A stretch of 34,156 nt of DNA from Dysgonamonadaceae bacterium (GTDB lineage: Bacteria > Bacteroidota > Bacteroidia > Bacteroidales > Azobacteroidaceae), in the NCBI GenBank assembly GCA_031253625.1, contig JAIRVZ010000101.1, positions 1 through 34,156 on the forward strand, read 5' to 3'. Made by a program: the position numbers and the translations under genes. Shown here piece by piece: positions 1 to 7,488 of the stretch; position 1 is the first letter of the stretch, and the number at the start of each line of letters is the position of its first letter. The notes below the pieces were generated by a model. That model was not told the origin of the DNA. It did no database searches and saw nothing but the letters and a program-made list of their open reading frames with translations.

Positions 1-117
1 TAAAAACAGCCTCTCTGCTTGTTCAATGGTAATTTTAAAAGTGTCTTGAGCAAATATCTTATGCGTGCATAAAAATAATACAACAATGCATAGCAATGTC
101 ATTCTAATGAATTTCAT
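1..117 (-). CDS. TolC-type outer-membrane efflux protein, N-terminal fragment
   Basis: Only the first 39 codons lie in the window; the gene continues past the left edge. Starting at the ATG at 115-117, the product opens with a typical signal peptide (MKFIRM, a hydrophobic stretch, then FAQ), with likely cleavage near the Ala-Gln. The mature start, DTFKITIEQAERLFL, resembles the beginning of Bacteroidetes TolC-family proteins, where a short strand leads into 'EQAE..FL'. Such proteins form the outer-membrane channel of tripartite efflux pumps. The small ORF at 227-595 lies upstream on the same strand and probably shares the transcript. The family call rests on a short stretch, so another secreted protein remains possible. 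Confidence 0.55.
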   Translation of the reverse strand, partial: MKFIRMTLLCIVVLFLCTHKIFAQDTFKITIEQAERLFL

Positions 118-164
118 AAAAGTCTGAACTATGATTTTTAAATGAATTATGTGATTAATATGAA

Positions 165-207
165 TTACAAGATTAATAAACGGTTATTAATCGCGATAAT
201 CTTGTAA
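165..207. repeat. inverted repeat with alternative pairings between two efflux-locus genes
   Basis: TTACAAGATTA (165-175) is perfectly repeated inverted at 197-207. A second inverted pair, ATTAATAA (172-179) and TTATTAAT (184-191), shares bases 172-175 with the first, so the full pairings compete. TCTGAACT (123-130) and AGTTCAGA (224-231) form a further outer pair that includes the stop codon of the small upstream gene. There is no U-run, so this is more likely a processing or attenuation structure in the mRNA than a plain terminator. Confidence 0.6.
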
Positions 208-226
208 ATCTTAATGCAATTAAAGT

Positions 227-595
227 TCAGACAATTTGAGGAGGGTGGTCTATTTGAAAGCGAAAACCTTTTAAGGGAAGATTTTCACTCCATGGGAATA
301 TCAATTTTTCTATGTTTTTTGATAGCGGATTTATTAACTCAAGAGATTGAACAAATTGTTGTGTAAAATCATGGTGAACAATTTTCACAAAATTACAATA
401 TGTTTGCAGGTCGCCATCTTCGTCAATATCATTACTTTCACCGGTAACAAGGCTTATCAATAATTCGATAGCGCTATTTGTTTCTTCAAATCCGGAATTT
501 TCCATTTCATAATCACCGGAAACAAATAACCCTCTGTTGATGTATGTCAACAACAGAAGAGCAATTACTAAATATTTTACAACAGTTTTCTGCAT
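227..595 (-). CDS. small secreted or membrane-anchored hypothetical protein (122 aa)
   Basis: I do not recognise the family. Residues 1-25 form a signal peptide or single membrane anchor (MQKTVVKYLVIALLLLTYIN...). The rest is soluble and acidic in its first half, with an EDGD-type run near residue 59, and has a hydrophobic, aromatic tail ending in QIDHPPQIV. No catalytic motif or Cys pair is apparent. It is read just before a TolC-like gene and has a good Bacteroidetes promoter 15 bases upstream of its ATG, so it is probably the first gene of an efflux operon. An accessory role for the pump is inference from position only. Confidence 0.65.
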   Translation of the reverse strand: MQKTVVKYLVIALLLLTYINRGLFVSGDYEMENSGFEETNSAIELLISLVTGESNDIDEDGDLQTYCNFVKIVHHDFTQQFVQSLELINPLSKNIEKLIFPWSENLPLKGFRFQIDHPPQIV

Positions 596-609
596 TATTT
601 ATTGGAATG

Positions 610-641
610 CAAAATTAAAAAGAAAATTGTATTTCCACAAA
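610..641 (-). promoter_or_regulatory. Bacteroidetes-type promoter for the efflux-locus genes
   Basis: On the minus strand TTTG (complement of 638-641) is followed after 20 bases by TAATTTTG (complement of 610-617). This matches the TTTG / TAnnTTTG -33/-7 consensus. The start codon of the 122-aa gene follows within 15 bases. Confidence 0.7.
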
Positions 642-691
642 TTCACTTCAAATCTTTAAAAATGAATAGGATTATTTATAATTTTTTTATG

Positions 692-699
692 TAAGTTTG
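692..699 (+). promoter_or_regulatory. probable -7 element (TAAGTTTG)
   Basis: TAAGTTTG matches TAnnTTTG and lies 29 bases before the ATG at 729. No convincing TTTG is seen at the -33 position, so only the -7 half is supported. Confidence 0.5.
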
Positions 700-728
700 C
701 GCAATTATAACTCCAAAAGGATAAAGTC

Positions 729-1598
729 ATGAAAATTTTATTGAGATTAGCTTTAGTAAGTATGTTGTTTTCTTTTACAAATCTGTCTTTTGCGCAAGAA
801 ACAGAAAGTGTTTTTAGTAGTATGGTTGGAGATTGCGAAGTAATTTTGCTTTCTGATGGACAGGGACAAGCGAATACAGAATTCCTAATCGGAGTAACTG
901 CTGAGATGCTCAAAGAATGTGTGCCGTCGGGTACTTTCCCTATAGCCGTTAATGCTTTTTTAGTTAAAACTCCCGAAAAAAATATTCTAATTGATACAGG
1001 GAACGGAGCCAAATTATTTGAAAATCTATCAGAAGTAAACGTAAATCCGTTGGAAATAGATGCAATTCTTATAACCCACATGCATTTCGATCATATTGGC
1101 GGCTTATTGGCAAATGGCGAAGTAATGTTTCCCAATGCTGAACTTTACACTGCCCAAGCGGAGCATGATTACTGGACAAGCGGCGAGGGTGGGGGCTTTG
1201 ATTTGGCTCGTACAGTTATCAATGCCTATAAGGATAAATTAATCCTTTTCGAAGGCGTTTCGCTTGATGATGAAGATACAAAAGAACTAATTCATTCTGT
1301 TGTAGCTATTTCAACTCCCGGACACACTCCCGGACATACCATGTATATAATTGGGTCGGGAGATAACCAAATGATGGTTTGGGGAGACTTAATTCATGCC
1401 ATGGCCGTTCAGGTACCATATCCGCAAGTTGCTGTTACTTACGATGTTGACCCGAAACAAGCCGTAAAATCCCGTGAAAAAGCAATGGAATATATTTCAA
1501 AAAATAATGTTCCGATAGCTGGAATGCATACACCTTTCCCCGGAATGGGAAAAATTAAAAGCGAAGGAACAGGGTATATATTTGAAGAAATTAAATAA
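729..1598 (+). CDS. secreted metallo-beta-lactamase-fold hydrolase
   Basis: The first 22 residues are a signal peptide (ending SFA, then QETES), so the enzyme should act in the periplasm. The metal site is complete: HMHFDH at 117-122, H199 or H203 in TPGHTPGHT, D220 in the WGD motif, and H267 in GMHTPFPG. The layout, with the substrate loop before a THMHFDHIGG motif, is that of quorum-quenching lactonase or methyl-parathion-hydrolase-like members rather than class B beta-lactamases. The real substrate cannot be told from sequence. RNase R begins 2 bases after its stop, so the two are probably co-transcribed, though no functional link is evident. Confidence 0.85.
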   Translation: MKILLRLALVSMLFSFTNLSFAQETESVFSSMVGDCEVILLSDGQGQANTEFLIGVTAEMLKECVPSGTFPIAVNAFLVKTPEKNILIDTGNGAKLFENLSEVNVNPLEIDAILITHMHFDHIGGLLANGEVMFPNAELYTAQAEHDYWTSGEGGGFDLARTVINAYKDKLILFEGVSLDDEDTKELIHSVVAISTPGHTPGHTMYIIGSGDNQMMVWGDLIHAMAVQVPYPQVAVTYDVDPKQAVKSREKAMEYISKNNVPIAGMHTPFPGMGKIKSEGTGYIFEEIK

Positions 1599-1600
1599 AC

Positions 1601-3760
1601 GTGAGCAAGAAAAATATAAAAGGAATGAAATCCTCAAAACGACTGACTAAACAAGAAATCGTTAACCGGATAGTTAACTGGTTTAACACACATCCTCGTG
1701 AGTTAGTGAATTATAAGCAAGTAAGTGCAGAAATCGGTGCTACTTCTCAAGTCAACAAATTATTGGTCAACGACGTGTTGGGAACTCTGCAGGCCGATGA
1801 TTTTCTGATAGAAGAAGATAGAGGAAAATATCGTCTGAATGGTCTCGGCACTGTGGCTGTCGGTACTTTTGAACGGAAATCGAACGGCAAAAATTCATTT
1901 ATTCCCGAAGGCGGAGGCAATCCAATTTTTGTGGCCGAGCGAAATTCCATGCACGCAATGAATGGCGATCGCGTGAAAGTTCAGATTTTTGCCAAACGAA
2001 AAAGACGCGATCCTGAGGCTGAAATTATCGAAATTTTAGAACGTGCTCGACATATTTTTGTTGGTACATTGGAAGTACAACGAAATTATGCTTTCCTGAT
2101 AATGGATAGCAAAATATTGGCCAACGATATTTTTATCCCCAAAGACAAACTAAGAGGCGGAGTGAGTGGGCAAAAAGCTTTGGTGAAAATTTTAGAATGG
2201 CCGGAAAGGTCAAAAAATCCTATTGGCGAAGTAGTTGATATTTTGGGCGAGGCAGGAAATAACAATACTGAAATGCATGCCATTCTTGCAGATTTCGGAT
2301 TACCTTATAAATATCCGGAAAATGTAGAAAAAGCTGCCGATAAAATTTCTTTGGAAATTCCTAAGTCTGAAATTAAAAACAGGGAAGATTTCCGCGAAGT
2401 GCTTACTTTTACAATCGACCCGAAAGATGCCAAAGATTTCGATGATGCCTTATCTATTCGTAAACAGAAAAACGGACTTTGGGAAGTTGGTGTTCACATT
2501 GCCGATGTAACTCATTATGTGAAAATAGGAGATATTATTGATAAAGAGGCATATAAACGAGCTATTTCTATTTATTTGGTCGACAGAACGATTCCCATGT
2601 TGCCGGAGCGTTTGTGTAACCAACTCTGTTCATTGCGTCCGAATGAAGATAAATTGAGTTTTTCTGCCATTTTCGAAATGAACGATAATGCGGAAGTTAA
2701 GAATTATCATATAGCCCGTACAGTTATCAACTCTAATCGCAGATTTACATACGAAGAAGCCCAAAATATTATAGAAACTGGAGAAGGCGATTTTAAGGAT
2801 GAAATCCTGATATTGGATAAATTGGCCAAGCGATTGAGAGAAAAGCGATTCAATGCCGGAGCAATCAACTTCGACCGCTATGAGGTGAAATTTGAAATCG
2901 ACGAAAACGGAAAACCCTTGAGCGTATATTTCAAAGAATCGAAAGATGCCAACAAATTGGTTGAAGAATTTATGTTGCTGGCTAACAAAACGGTTGCCGA
3001 AGCGATAGGAAAAGTTCCTGCAAAACAGAAAGCTAAGACTTTCGTTTACAGGGTACACGACTTGCCCGATCCTGAAAAAATGGAGAATTTTGCAGAGTTT
3101 ATCCGCAAGTTTGGATATAAAATCAAAACAACCGGAACAGAATCTGAAGTTTCCAAAGGAATCAACAAATTGTTGGATCAAGTGCAAGGTAAGAAAGAAC
3201 AAAATCTGATAGAAACCATCGCTGTCCGCACGATGGCTAAAGCGAAATATTCAATACACAATGTCGGGCATTATGGCCTTGCATTCCATTATTATACACA
3301 CTTTACGTCGCCCATCCGTCGTTATCCCGATATGATGGTGCACCGTCTGTTGGAACGCTATCTCTCTGCCGGTCGTTCGGTTCCTGAGGCCAAGACGGAA
3401 GAAGAATGTAAGCATTGTTCTGCGATGGAAAACACGGCAGCGATGGCTGAGCGTGCATCCATCAAATACAAACAAGTTGAATTTATGTCCGACAAATTAT
3501 GCATGAAATTCGACGGAGTTATTTCGGGCGTAACCGAATGGGGGTTATATGTTGAAATAAACGAAAACAAATGCGAAGGTATGATTCCTCTCCGGGATTT
3601 GGATGATGATTATTACGAATTCGATGAGAAAAATTATTGCTTAATCGGCCGAAGAAACAGACGAAAGTATAATTTGGGAGATCCAATTACTATCAAAGTA
3701 GCAAGAGCAAATTTAGAACGGAAACAGTTGGATTTTGCCTTGTGCGAATCAGAAGAATAA
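1601..3760 (+). CDS. rnr: ribonuclease R
   Basis: This is a 3'-to-5' processive exoribonuclease that degrades structured RNA and takes part in rRNA and tmRNA quality control. The 719-aa product has the expected order: an N-terminal helix-turn-helix-like region (about 15-80), OB-fold cold-shock domains (about 85-230), the RNB catalytic domain, and a C-terminal S1 domain (from about 630, GVISGVTEWGLYVEI). The catalytic acidic cluster is visible in DPKDAKDFDDALS, with D273, D279, D281 and D282. GTG at 1601 is used as the start; ATG at 1625 (residue 9) is an alternative. It follows the hydrolase gene by 2 bases and ends 12 bases before a bidirectional terminator. The long basic C-terminal tail of the enterobacterial enzyme is absent. 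Confidence 0.96.
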   Translation: MSKKNIKGMKSSKRLTKQEIVNRIVNWFNTHPRELVNYKQVSAEIGATSQVNKLLVNDVLGTLQADDFLIEEDRGKYRLNGLGTVAVGTFERKSNGKNSFIPEGGGNPIFVAERNSMHAMNGDRVKVQIFAKRKRRDPEAEIIEILERARHIFVGTLEVQRNYAFLIMDSKILANDIFIPKDKLRGGVSGQKALVKILEWPERSKNPIGEVVDILGEAGNNNTEMHAILADFGLPYKYPENVEKAADKISLEIPKSEIKNREDFREVLTFTIDPKDAKDFDDALSIRKQKNGLWEVGVHIADVTHYVKIGDIIDKEAYKRAISIYLVDRTIPMLPERLCNQLCSLRPNEDKLSFSAIFEMNDNAEVKNYHIARTVINSNRRFTYEEAQNIIETGEGDFKDEILILDKLAKRLREKRFNAGAINFDRYEVKFEIDENGKPLSVYFKESKDANKLVEEFMLLANKTVAEAIGKVPAKQKAKTFVYRVHDLPDPEKMENFAEFIRKFGYKIKTTGTESEVSKGINKLLDQVQGKKEQNLIETIAVRTMAKAKYSIHNVGHYGLAFHYYTHFTSPIRRYPDMMVHRLLERYLSAGRSVPEAKTEEECKHCSAMENTAAMAERASIKYKQVEFMSDKLCMKFDGVISGVTEWGLYVEINENKCEGMIPLRDLDDDYYEFDEKNYCLIGRRNRRKYNLGDPITIKVARANLERKQLDFALCESEE

Positions 3761-3772
3761 TTTTAGAACAAG

Positions 3773-3798
3773 AAAACCCGCTGATTAAGCGAGTTTTT
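3773..3798. terminator. bidirectional terminator between rnr and tRNA-Val
   Basis: AAAACCCGCT (3773-3782) pairs with AGCGAGTTTT (3788-3797) around a 5-base loop with a single mismatch. It is followed by a T-run on the plus strand and the matching run on the minus strand. It can therefore stop rnr from the left and the tRNA from the right. Confidence 0.8.
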
Positions 3799-3803
3799 GA
3801 TTG

Positions 3804-3878
3804 TGGGCTGTGGCGGATTCGAACCGTCGACCCCCGCCCTGTCAAGGCGATGCTCTAAACCAACTGAGCTAACAGCCC
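3804..3878 (-). tRNA. tRNA-Val (anticodon GAC)
   Basis: Folded by eye, the minus strand gives a 75-nt cloverleaf. The acceptor stem is GGGCTGT paired with ACAGCCC, and the D-arm is GCTC...GAGC. The anticodon arm TCGCC-TTGACAG-GGCGG places GAC at 34-36. A T-arm with loop TTCGAAT follows, then discriminator A. CCA is not encoded. The second T-stem pair is an A·C mismatch. The nearly symmetric anticodon and T arms give a weak mirror image on the plus strand, but only the minus strand has a D-arm and a full acceptor. Confidence 0.93.
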
Positions 3879-3892
3879 CCATTTTTCGACTG

Positions 3893-3922
3893 CAAAGATA
3901 ATCCTTGTTTTTATTTTACAAA
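3893..3922 (-). promoter_or_regulatory. promoter of tRNA-Val
   Basis: TTTG (complement of 3919-3922), 18 bases, then TATCTTTG (complement of 3893-3900). This is a full -33/-7 match, about 15 bases before the mature tRNA 5' end. It lies between the end of nadD and the tRNA, so the tRNA need not rely on read-through. Confidence 0.7.
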
Positions 3923-3926
3923 AGAA

Positions 3927-4592
3927 TTATACAATATCTTCAATGTCGATTTTCAATTGGCTACCGCCGAACGCTGTTTCAACATTCTCGATCAACTCTT
4001 CATCTTGCTGATTGATAAATTTTTCCAAAATATTTTCAGATAACATCTTTTCGTAAACACCTGTAGGGAGGAAAAACCGGATGTCTTTTCCTTCTTTGAG
4101 GCTTTTTCTGATAAAAGAAGATGAAATTTCAATCATGGGAGCCTCGCAATAGCGAACATTGTAATGATTGTAACTGACTTTATCCATGCCTTTTCTCGGA
4201 TAAACCACCACTTGGAAATTCTTTAAAATAATCTGATAATCTTTCCAACGATGGAACGATTTCCAGTTGTCGGCTCCGATGATTAGTTCGAAAATCCGGT
4301 CGGGATACGTCCTGCGAAGTTTTTGTAACGTGTTAACGGTGTACACCGGACGAGGCAATTCCCATTCAATGGTACAAGTTTTAAATTTCTCATATCCGGC
4401 AATTGATTTCTCAACAAGTTCAAGTCTCATTTCTTGAGGTATCAGATCTTCTTCTCCTTTGATTGGATTTTGTGGCGTAATCAAAAACCAAATCTCATCA
4501 TAATTTTCAAATTCTGCGATGTAATTAGCCAATGCCAAGTGGCCGATGTGAACCGGATTAAATGAACCCGGAAAAATTCCTGTCTTAATCAT
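3927..4592 (-). CDS. nadD: nicotinate-nucleotide adenylyltransferase
   Basis: Transfers AMP from ATP to nicotinate mononucleotide, giving deamido-NAD, the penultimate step of NAD synthesis. The nucleotidyltransferase signature is clear: GSFNPVHIGH near residue 9 (the HxGH motif) and ISSSFIR near 157 (the SxxxIR motif). At 221 aa it is longer than the usual 190 or so; the extra part is a C-terminal tail of about 35 residues after VYEKML, rich in acidic residues and ending KIDIEDIV. Its start overlaps the end of gmk by 8 bases, which argues for translational coupling in the yicC-gmk-nadD unit. Confidence 0.93.
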   Translation of the reverse strand: MIKTGIFPGSFNPVHIGHLALANYIAEFENYDEIWFLITPQNPIKGEEDLIPQEMRLELVEKSIAGYEKFKTCTIEWELPRPVYTVNTLQKLRRTYPDRIFELIIGADNWKSFHRWKDYQIILKNFQVVVYPRKGMDKVSYNHYNVRYCEAPMIEISSSFIRKSLKEGKDIRFFLPTGVYEKMLSENILEKFINQQDEELIENVETAFGGSQLKIDIEDIV

Positions 4593-5157
4593 TTTGTTTA
4601 ATAAAGTTTTTTATGGTTTGTAGCGATTCTTTTTGAGCTGTTTCTAAATTGTTGTTGACAATGATTTTATCAAATTGTTGTGCGAAACCCAATTCAAATT
4701 CCGCTTTTTCGATTCTTTTTTCAATAATTTCCGGAGAGTCGGTGCTTCGTTGTTCTAAACGGTTTCTAAGTTCTTCGATAGAAGGAGGTTGTATGAAAAT
4801 AGACAATGCTTTCTCTCCAAATAGTTTTTTTATATTGCATCCGCCAACAACATCAATATCCAACACGGCATTGTAACCTTCATTCAAAATACGGTCTATT
4901 TCACTTTTTAACGTTCCGTAAAAATGATCTTTATAAACTTCTTCGTATTCAAGGAATTCTCCTTTAGCAATACGTTCTTTGAACTCTTCCGGAGATAAAA
5001 AGTAGTATTCAACACCGTCTTTTTCAGTACCTCTCGGTTTTCTGCTTGTGGCAGAAATAGAAAATTTCAAATTCAAATCCTGTTTCAACAAATAATTCGC
5101 AATTGTTGACTTTCCTGAACCCGAAGGAGCTGATAATATAATTAGTTTGTTGTTCAT
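4585..5157 (-). CDS. gmk: guanylate kinase
   Basis: Phosphorylates GMP to GDP with ATP. The 190-aa product has the P-loop APSGSGKST at about 10-18, the GMP-binding segment SATSRKPRGTEKDGVEYYF at about 36-53, and the lid region with EQRSTDSPEIIEKRIEKA near 135-152. Length and motif order are standard for the bacterial enzyme. It is the middle gene of yicC-gmk-nadD: it overlaps nadD by 8 bases and is separated from yicC by a palindromic spacer. Confidence 0.96.
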   Translation of the reverse strand: MNNKLIILSAPSGSGKSTIANYLLKQDLNLKFSISATSRKPRGTEKDGVEYYFLSPEEFKERIAKGEFLEYEEVYKDHFYGTLKSEIDRILNEGYNAVLDIDVVGGCNIKKLFGEKALSIFIQPPSIEELRNRLEQRSTDSPEIIEKRIEKAEFELGFAQQFDKIIVNNNLETAQKESLQTIKNFIKQND

Positions 5158-5163
5158 TTCTAC

Positions 5164-5227
5164 AATTATGAATTATGAATTATGAAAAAGCACCAACAAG
5201 CTAATTTATAATTCATAATTCATAATT
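5164..5227. repeat. perfect 20-bp inverted repeat made of an ATTATGA unit
   Basis: The left arm (5164-5183) and right arm (5208-5227) are exact reverse complements, each built from the 7-base unit AATTATG / CATAATT repeated about three times, with 24 bases between them. The right arm touches the yicC stop codon. Within the operon it would form a long AU hairpin in the mRNA between yicC and gmk. It has no U-run and is not a classic terminator. Confidence 0.8.
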
Positions 5228-6099
5228 TATAAAACATTTAGTATCTGTTCTTTGATTTGTTCCAACTCATCTTTCATCTGAACCACGATTTTTTGCATTT
5301 CAGCGTGATTGGATTTCGAACCGAGCGTATTTATTTCGCGACCTATCTCTTGAGCGATAAAACCAAGCTTGCGACCTTGACTTTTCTCGTTATTCATCGT
5401 ATCGATAAAGTATTTGAGATGGTTGTTCAACCTGATTTTCTCTTCGTTAACGTCTAATTTTTCTATGTAATAAATCAATTCCTGTTCAAAACGATTGGTA
5501 TCGAAATTTTGAAGATCCATTTTTTGAAGAGAATCCAAAATTTTGACTTTTACTTTTTCGATACGCTCTAATTCATATTTTTCAATTTCGTTTAGAAGAA
5601 GAGATATGTTTGAAATTTTATTTTCGAATAATTTTTGTAGCACTGATCCTTCCTGGTTTCTGAATAATGTAAATTGTTCCAGCGCGTTTTTAATCGTTTC
5701 CTTGGTAATTTCCCACTCATTTTCGTCTAATTCGGCCATTTCGGTTTTCATAACTTCCGGCATACGCAGCAAAACGGAAAACCAGTCGGCAGGAATGGAA
5801 ATTTGCAAATTTTGAGAAACTTCTTTGATTTGATTATAATAACTCTCCAAAGCATTTTGATTAATCTGCGAAGAAGATGCCTTACCGATATTTTCTACAT
5901 AAATGGAAAAATCTACTTTACCTCGTTCGACGCTTTGAAGTAAATTGTTTCGTATTTCCATTTCTTTTTCTCTATACAGAAAAGGTATACGGGTATTCAA
6001 GTCAAACTGCTTACTGTTCAGTGATTTAATCTCGACGTATATTTTTTTATTTGGTAATTCGGAAGAAGATTTCCCAAATCCCGTCATGGATTGTATCAT
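5227..6099 (-). CDS. yicC: YicC-family endoribonuclease
   Basis: The N-terminus MIQSMTGFGKS is the hallmark of the YicC family. The C-terminal DUF1732 part is also clear (IEKLDVNEEKIRLNNHL, then QGRKLGFIAQEIGREINTLG and SKSNHAEMQ). Members are reported to be RNA endonucleases that help regulate small RNAs in E. coli; the Bacteroidetes role is not established. The 290-aa length is normal. It is the first gene of the minus-strand unit with gmk and nadD and is transcribed divergently from tsaB, 92 bases away from that ATG. Confidence 0.92.
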   Translation of the reverse strand: MIQSMTGFGKSSSELPNKKIYVEIKSLNSKQFDLNTRIPFLYREKEMEIRNNLLQSVERGKVDFSIYVENIGKASSSQINQNALESYYNQIKEVSQNLQISIPADWFSVLLRMPEVMKTEMAELDENEWEITKETIKNALEQFTLFRNQEGSVLQKLFENKISNISLLLNEIEKYELERIEKVKVKILDSLQKMDLQNFDTNRFEQELIYYIEKLDVNEEKIRLNNHLKYFIDTMNNEKSQGRKLGFIAQEIGREINTLGSKSNHAEMQKIVVQMKDELEQIKEQILNVL

Positions 6100-6118
6100 A
6101 AATAATTATATTTTCGTG

Positions 6119-6126
6119 CAAAAATA
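6119..6126 (-). promoter_or_regulatory. probable -7 element for yicC-gmk-nadD
   Basis: TATTTTTG (complement of 6119-6126) matches TAnnTTTG 20 bases before the yicC ATG. No clear TTTG is seen at -33. Confidence 0.5.
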
Positions 6127-6168
6127 GTTTTTTTATCTTGTAAAAGTTAATATATCCGCTTAAAAATG

Positions 6169-6176
6169 TAAATTTG
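6169..6176 (+). promoter_or_regulatory. probable -7 element for tsaB
   Basis: TAAATTTG matches TAnnTTTG. It covers the upstream TTG that could otherwise extend tsaB, which is why the ATG at 6192 is preferred as start. No clear -33 element is seen. Confidence 0.55.
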
Positions 6177-6191
6177 CACACAAAAACTCAA

Positions 6192-6878
6192 ATGTCCTGC
6201 ATAATTAATATAGAAACATCGACAAAAGTTTGTTCAGTTGTGTTATCCAAAGATAAAGAAATTCTTTTCAGTAAAGAAAATTACAGTGGAGGTTCTCATG
6301 CCGAATTGCTAGGTGTTTTTGTTCTTGATGCGGTCAAATTTGCAAGAGAGAACAATCTTCGAATTGATGCGGTGGCGGTAAGCGCGGGACCGGGCTCATA
6401 CACCGGGTTAAGAATAGGAATTTCAGAGGCCAAAGGTTTGTGCTATGGGTTGGATGTTCCGTTAATAGCATTGTCTACATTGGAAATTATGGCTCATCAG
6501 GTGATTCAATCAGGGATAGAAACCGATTATTATTGCCCGATGATTGATGCCCGAAGAATGGAAGTCTATTCGGCTATTTATGATAGAAACATGAATAAAA
6601 TAAAAGAGGTTTCTGCCGATATTATAGATGAAAATGCTTACTCAGAAATTATTTCTAAAGGAAAAATCTGTTTTTTCGGAGATGGCTTAACCAAATGTAA
6701 AAACATTATAACCTCTCAAAACATTATATTTTTAGAAGACGTTTATCCTTTGGCATCGGGAATGGTTGATTTGGCAGAAAAAAAATACGAACAAAAAGAA
6801 TTTGTCGATTTGGCATATTTCGAACCGTTTTATTTGAAAGAATTTATAGCTATAGTTGCAAAAAATAAAGTAATATAA
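6192..6878 (+). CDS. tsaB: tRNA threonylcarbamoyladenosine biosynthesis protein TsaB
   Basis: TsaB is the inactive homologue of TsaD that scaffolds the TsaB-TsaD-TsaE complex making t6A37 in ANN-decoding tRNAs. Evidence is the ASKHA-fold opening CIINIETSTKVCSVVLS and the family motif AVSAGPGSYTGLRIGISEAKGL near residues 62-84. The product is 228 aa from ATG 6192, the usual size. A TTG six codons upstream lies inside the -7 element and is unlikely to be the start. It heads the plus-strand run with DUF4290 (16-base gap) and murA. Confidence 0.93.
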   Translation: MSCIINIETSTKVCSVVLSKDKEILFSKENYSGGSHAELLGVFVLDAVKFARENNLRIDAVAVSAGPGSYTGLRIGISEAKGLCYGLDVPLIALSTLEIMAHQVIQSGIETDYYCPMIDARRMEVYSAIYDRNMNKIKEVSADIIDENAYSEIISKGKICFFGDGLTKCKNIITSQNIIFLEDVYPLASGMVDLAEKKYEQKEFVDLAYFEPFYLKEFIAIVAKNKVI

Positions 6879-6894
6879 TTTACAATTTTAAAAG

Positions 6895-7488
6895 ATGAAA
6901 TACAACACTAAATTGCCCCAGTTAAGACTTCCTGAATACGGAAGAAATATTCAAAATATGGTAGATTATTGCGTTTCTATTCCCGAAAGGAATGAGCGAA
7001 CACATTGTGCCAACACCATCATTAATATCATGGGGAATATGTTTCCTCATTTGAGAGACGTAAATGATTTTAAGCATATTTTGTGGGATCATTTGGCCAT
7101 AATGGCTGATTTTGAGTTAGATATTGATTATCCTTACGAAATTGTCAAGAAAGAAGACCTTTATATTAAGCCGCCTAGATTGCCGTATAATAACGGAAGA
7201 ATTACCTATAAGCATTATGGTAAAAATTTGGAGAATATGATTCTCAAGGCAACTGAATATGCAGAAGGAGAGGAGCGTGAGCAATTGATCAAATTATTGG
7301 CGAATCACATGAAAAAATCTTTCTTGACATGGAACAAAGAAGTTGTTGATGACAGGAAGATTTTTACAGACTTGAATCTACTTTCTAAAGGACAGATTAT
7401 TTGGGATGAAGAATCACACAAGCTGACCGAATCGAAAGATATTTTGATGAAGAAAAATAAAAACTTAGCAAGGAGACAAAATAAATAA
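6895..7488 (+). CDS. DUF4290-family protein
   Basis: A 197-aa soluble protein without signal peptide or membrane segment. The start (YNTKLPQLRLPEYGRNIQNM) and the segment CVSIPERNERTHCANTIINI are features I associate with DUF4290, a family restricted to Bacteroidetes with no assigned function. The N-terminal part looks helical; the C-terminus is strongly basic (MKKNKNLARRQNK). Its TAA overlaps the murA ATG by one base (TAATG), so the two are translationally coupled. Placement between tsaB and murA is common in the phylum and suggests a housekeeping role. Confidence 0.8.
   Translation: MKYNTKLPQLRLPEYGRNIQNMVDYCVSIPERNERTHCANTIINIMGNMFPHLRDVNDFKHILWDHLAIMADFELDIDYPYEIVKKEDLYIKPPRLPYNNGRITYKHYGKNLENMILKATEYAEGEEREQLIKLLANHMKKSFLTWNKEVVDDRKIFTDLNLLSKGQIIWDEESHKLTESKDILMKKNKNLARRQNK

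Noticed and set aside
656..1081. 141-codon minus-strand frame
   Set aside because: It lies opposite the well-supported MBL-fold gene, and its product has no domain or signal.
3804..3878. tRNA-Asp-like anticodon arm on the plus strand (CTGTCAA)
   Set aside because: It is the mirror of a nearly symmetric stem; D-arm, T-arm and acceptor only fold on the minus strand, giving Val(GAC).
6174..6191. TTG start extending tsaB by six codons
   Set aside because: The TTG lies within the TAAATTTG -7 element, and the family normally begins at the ATG at 6192.
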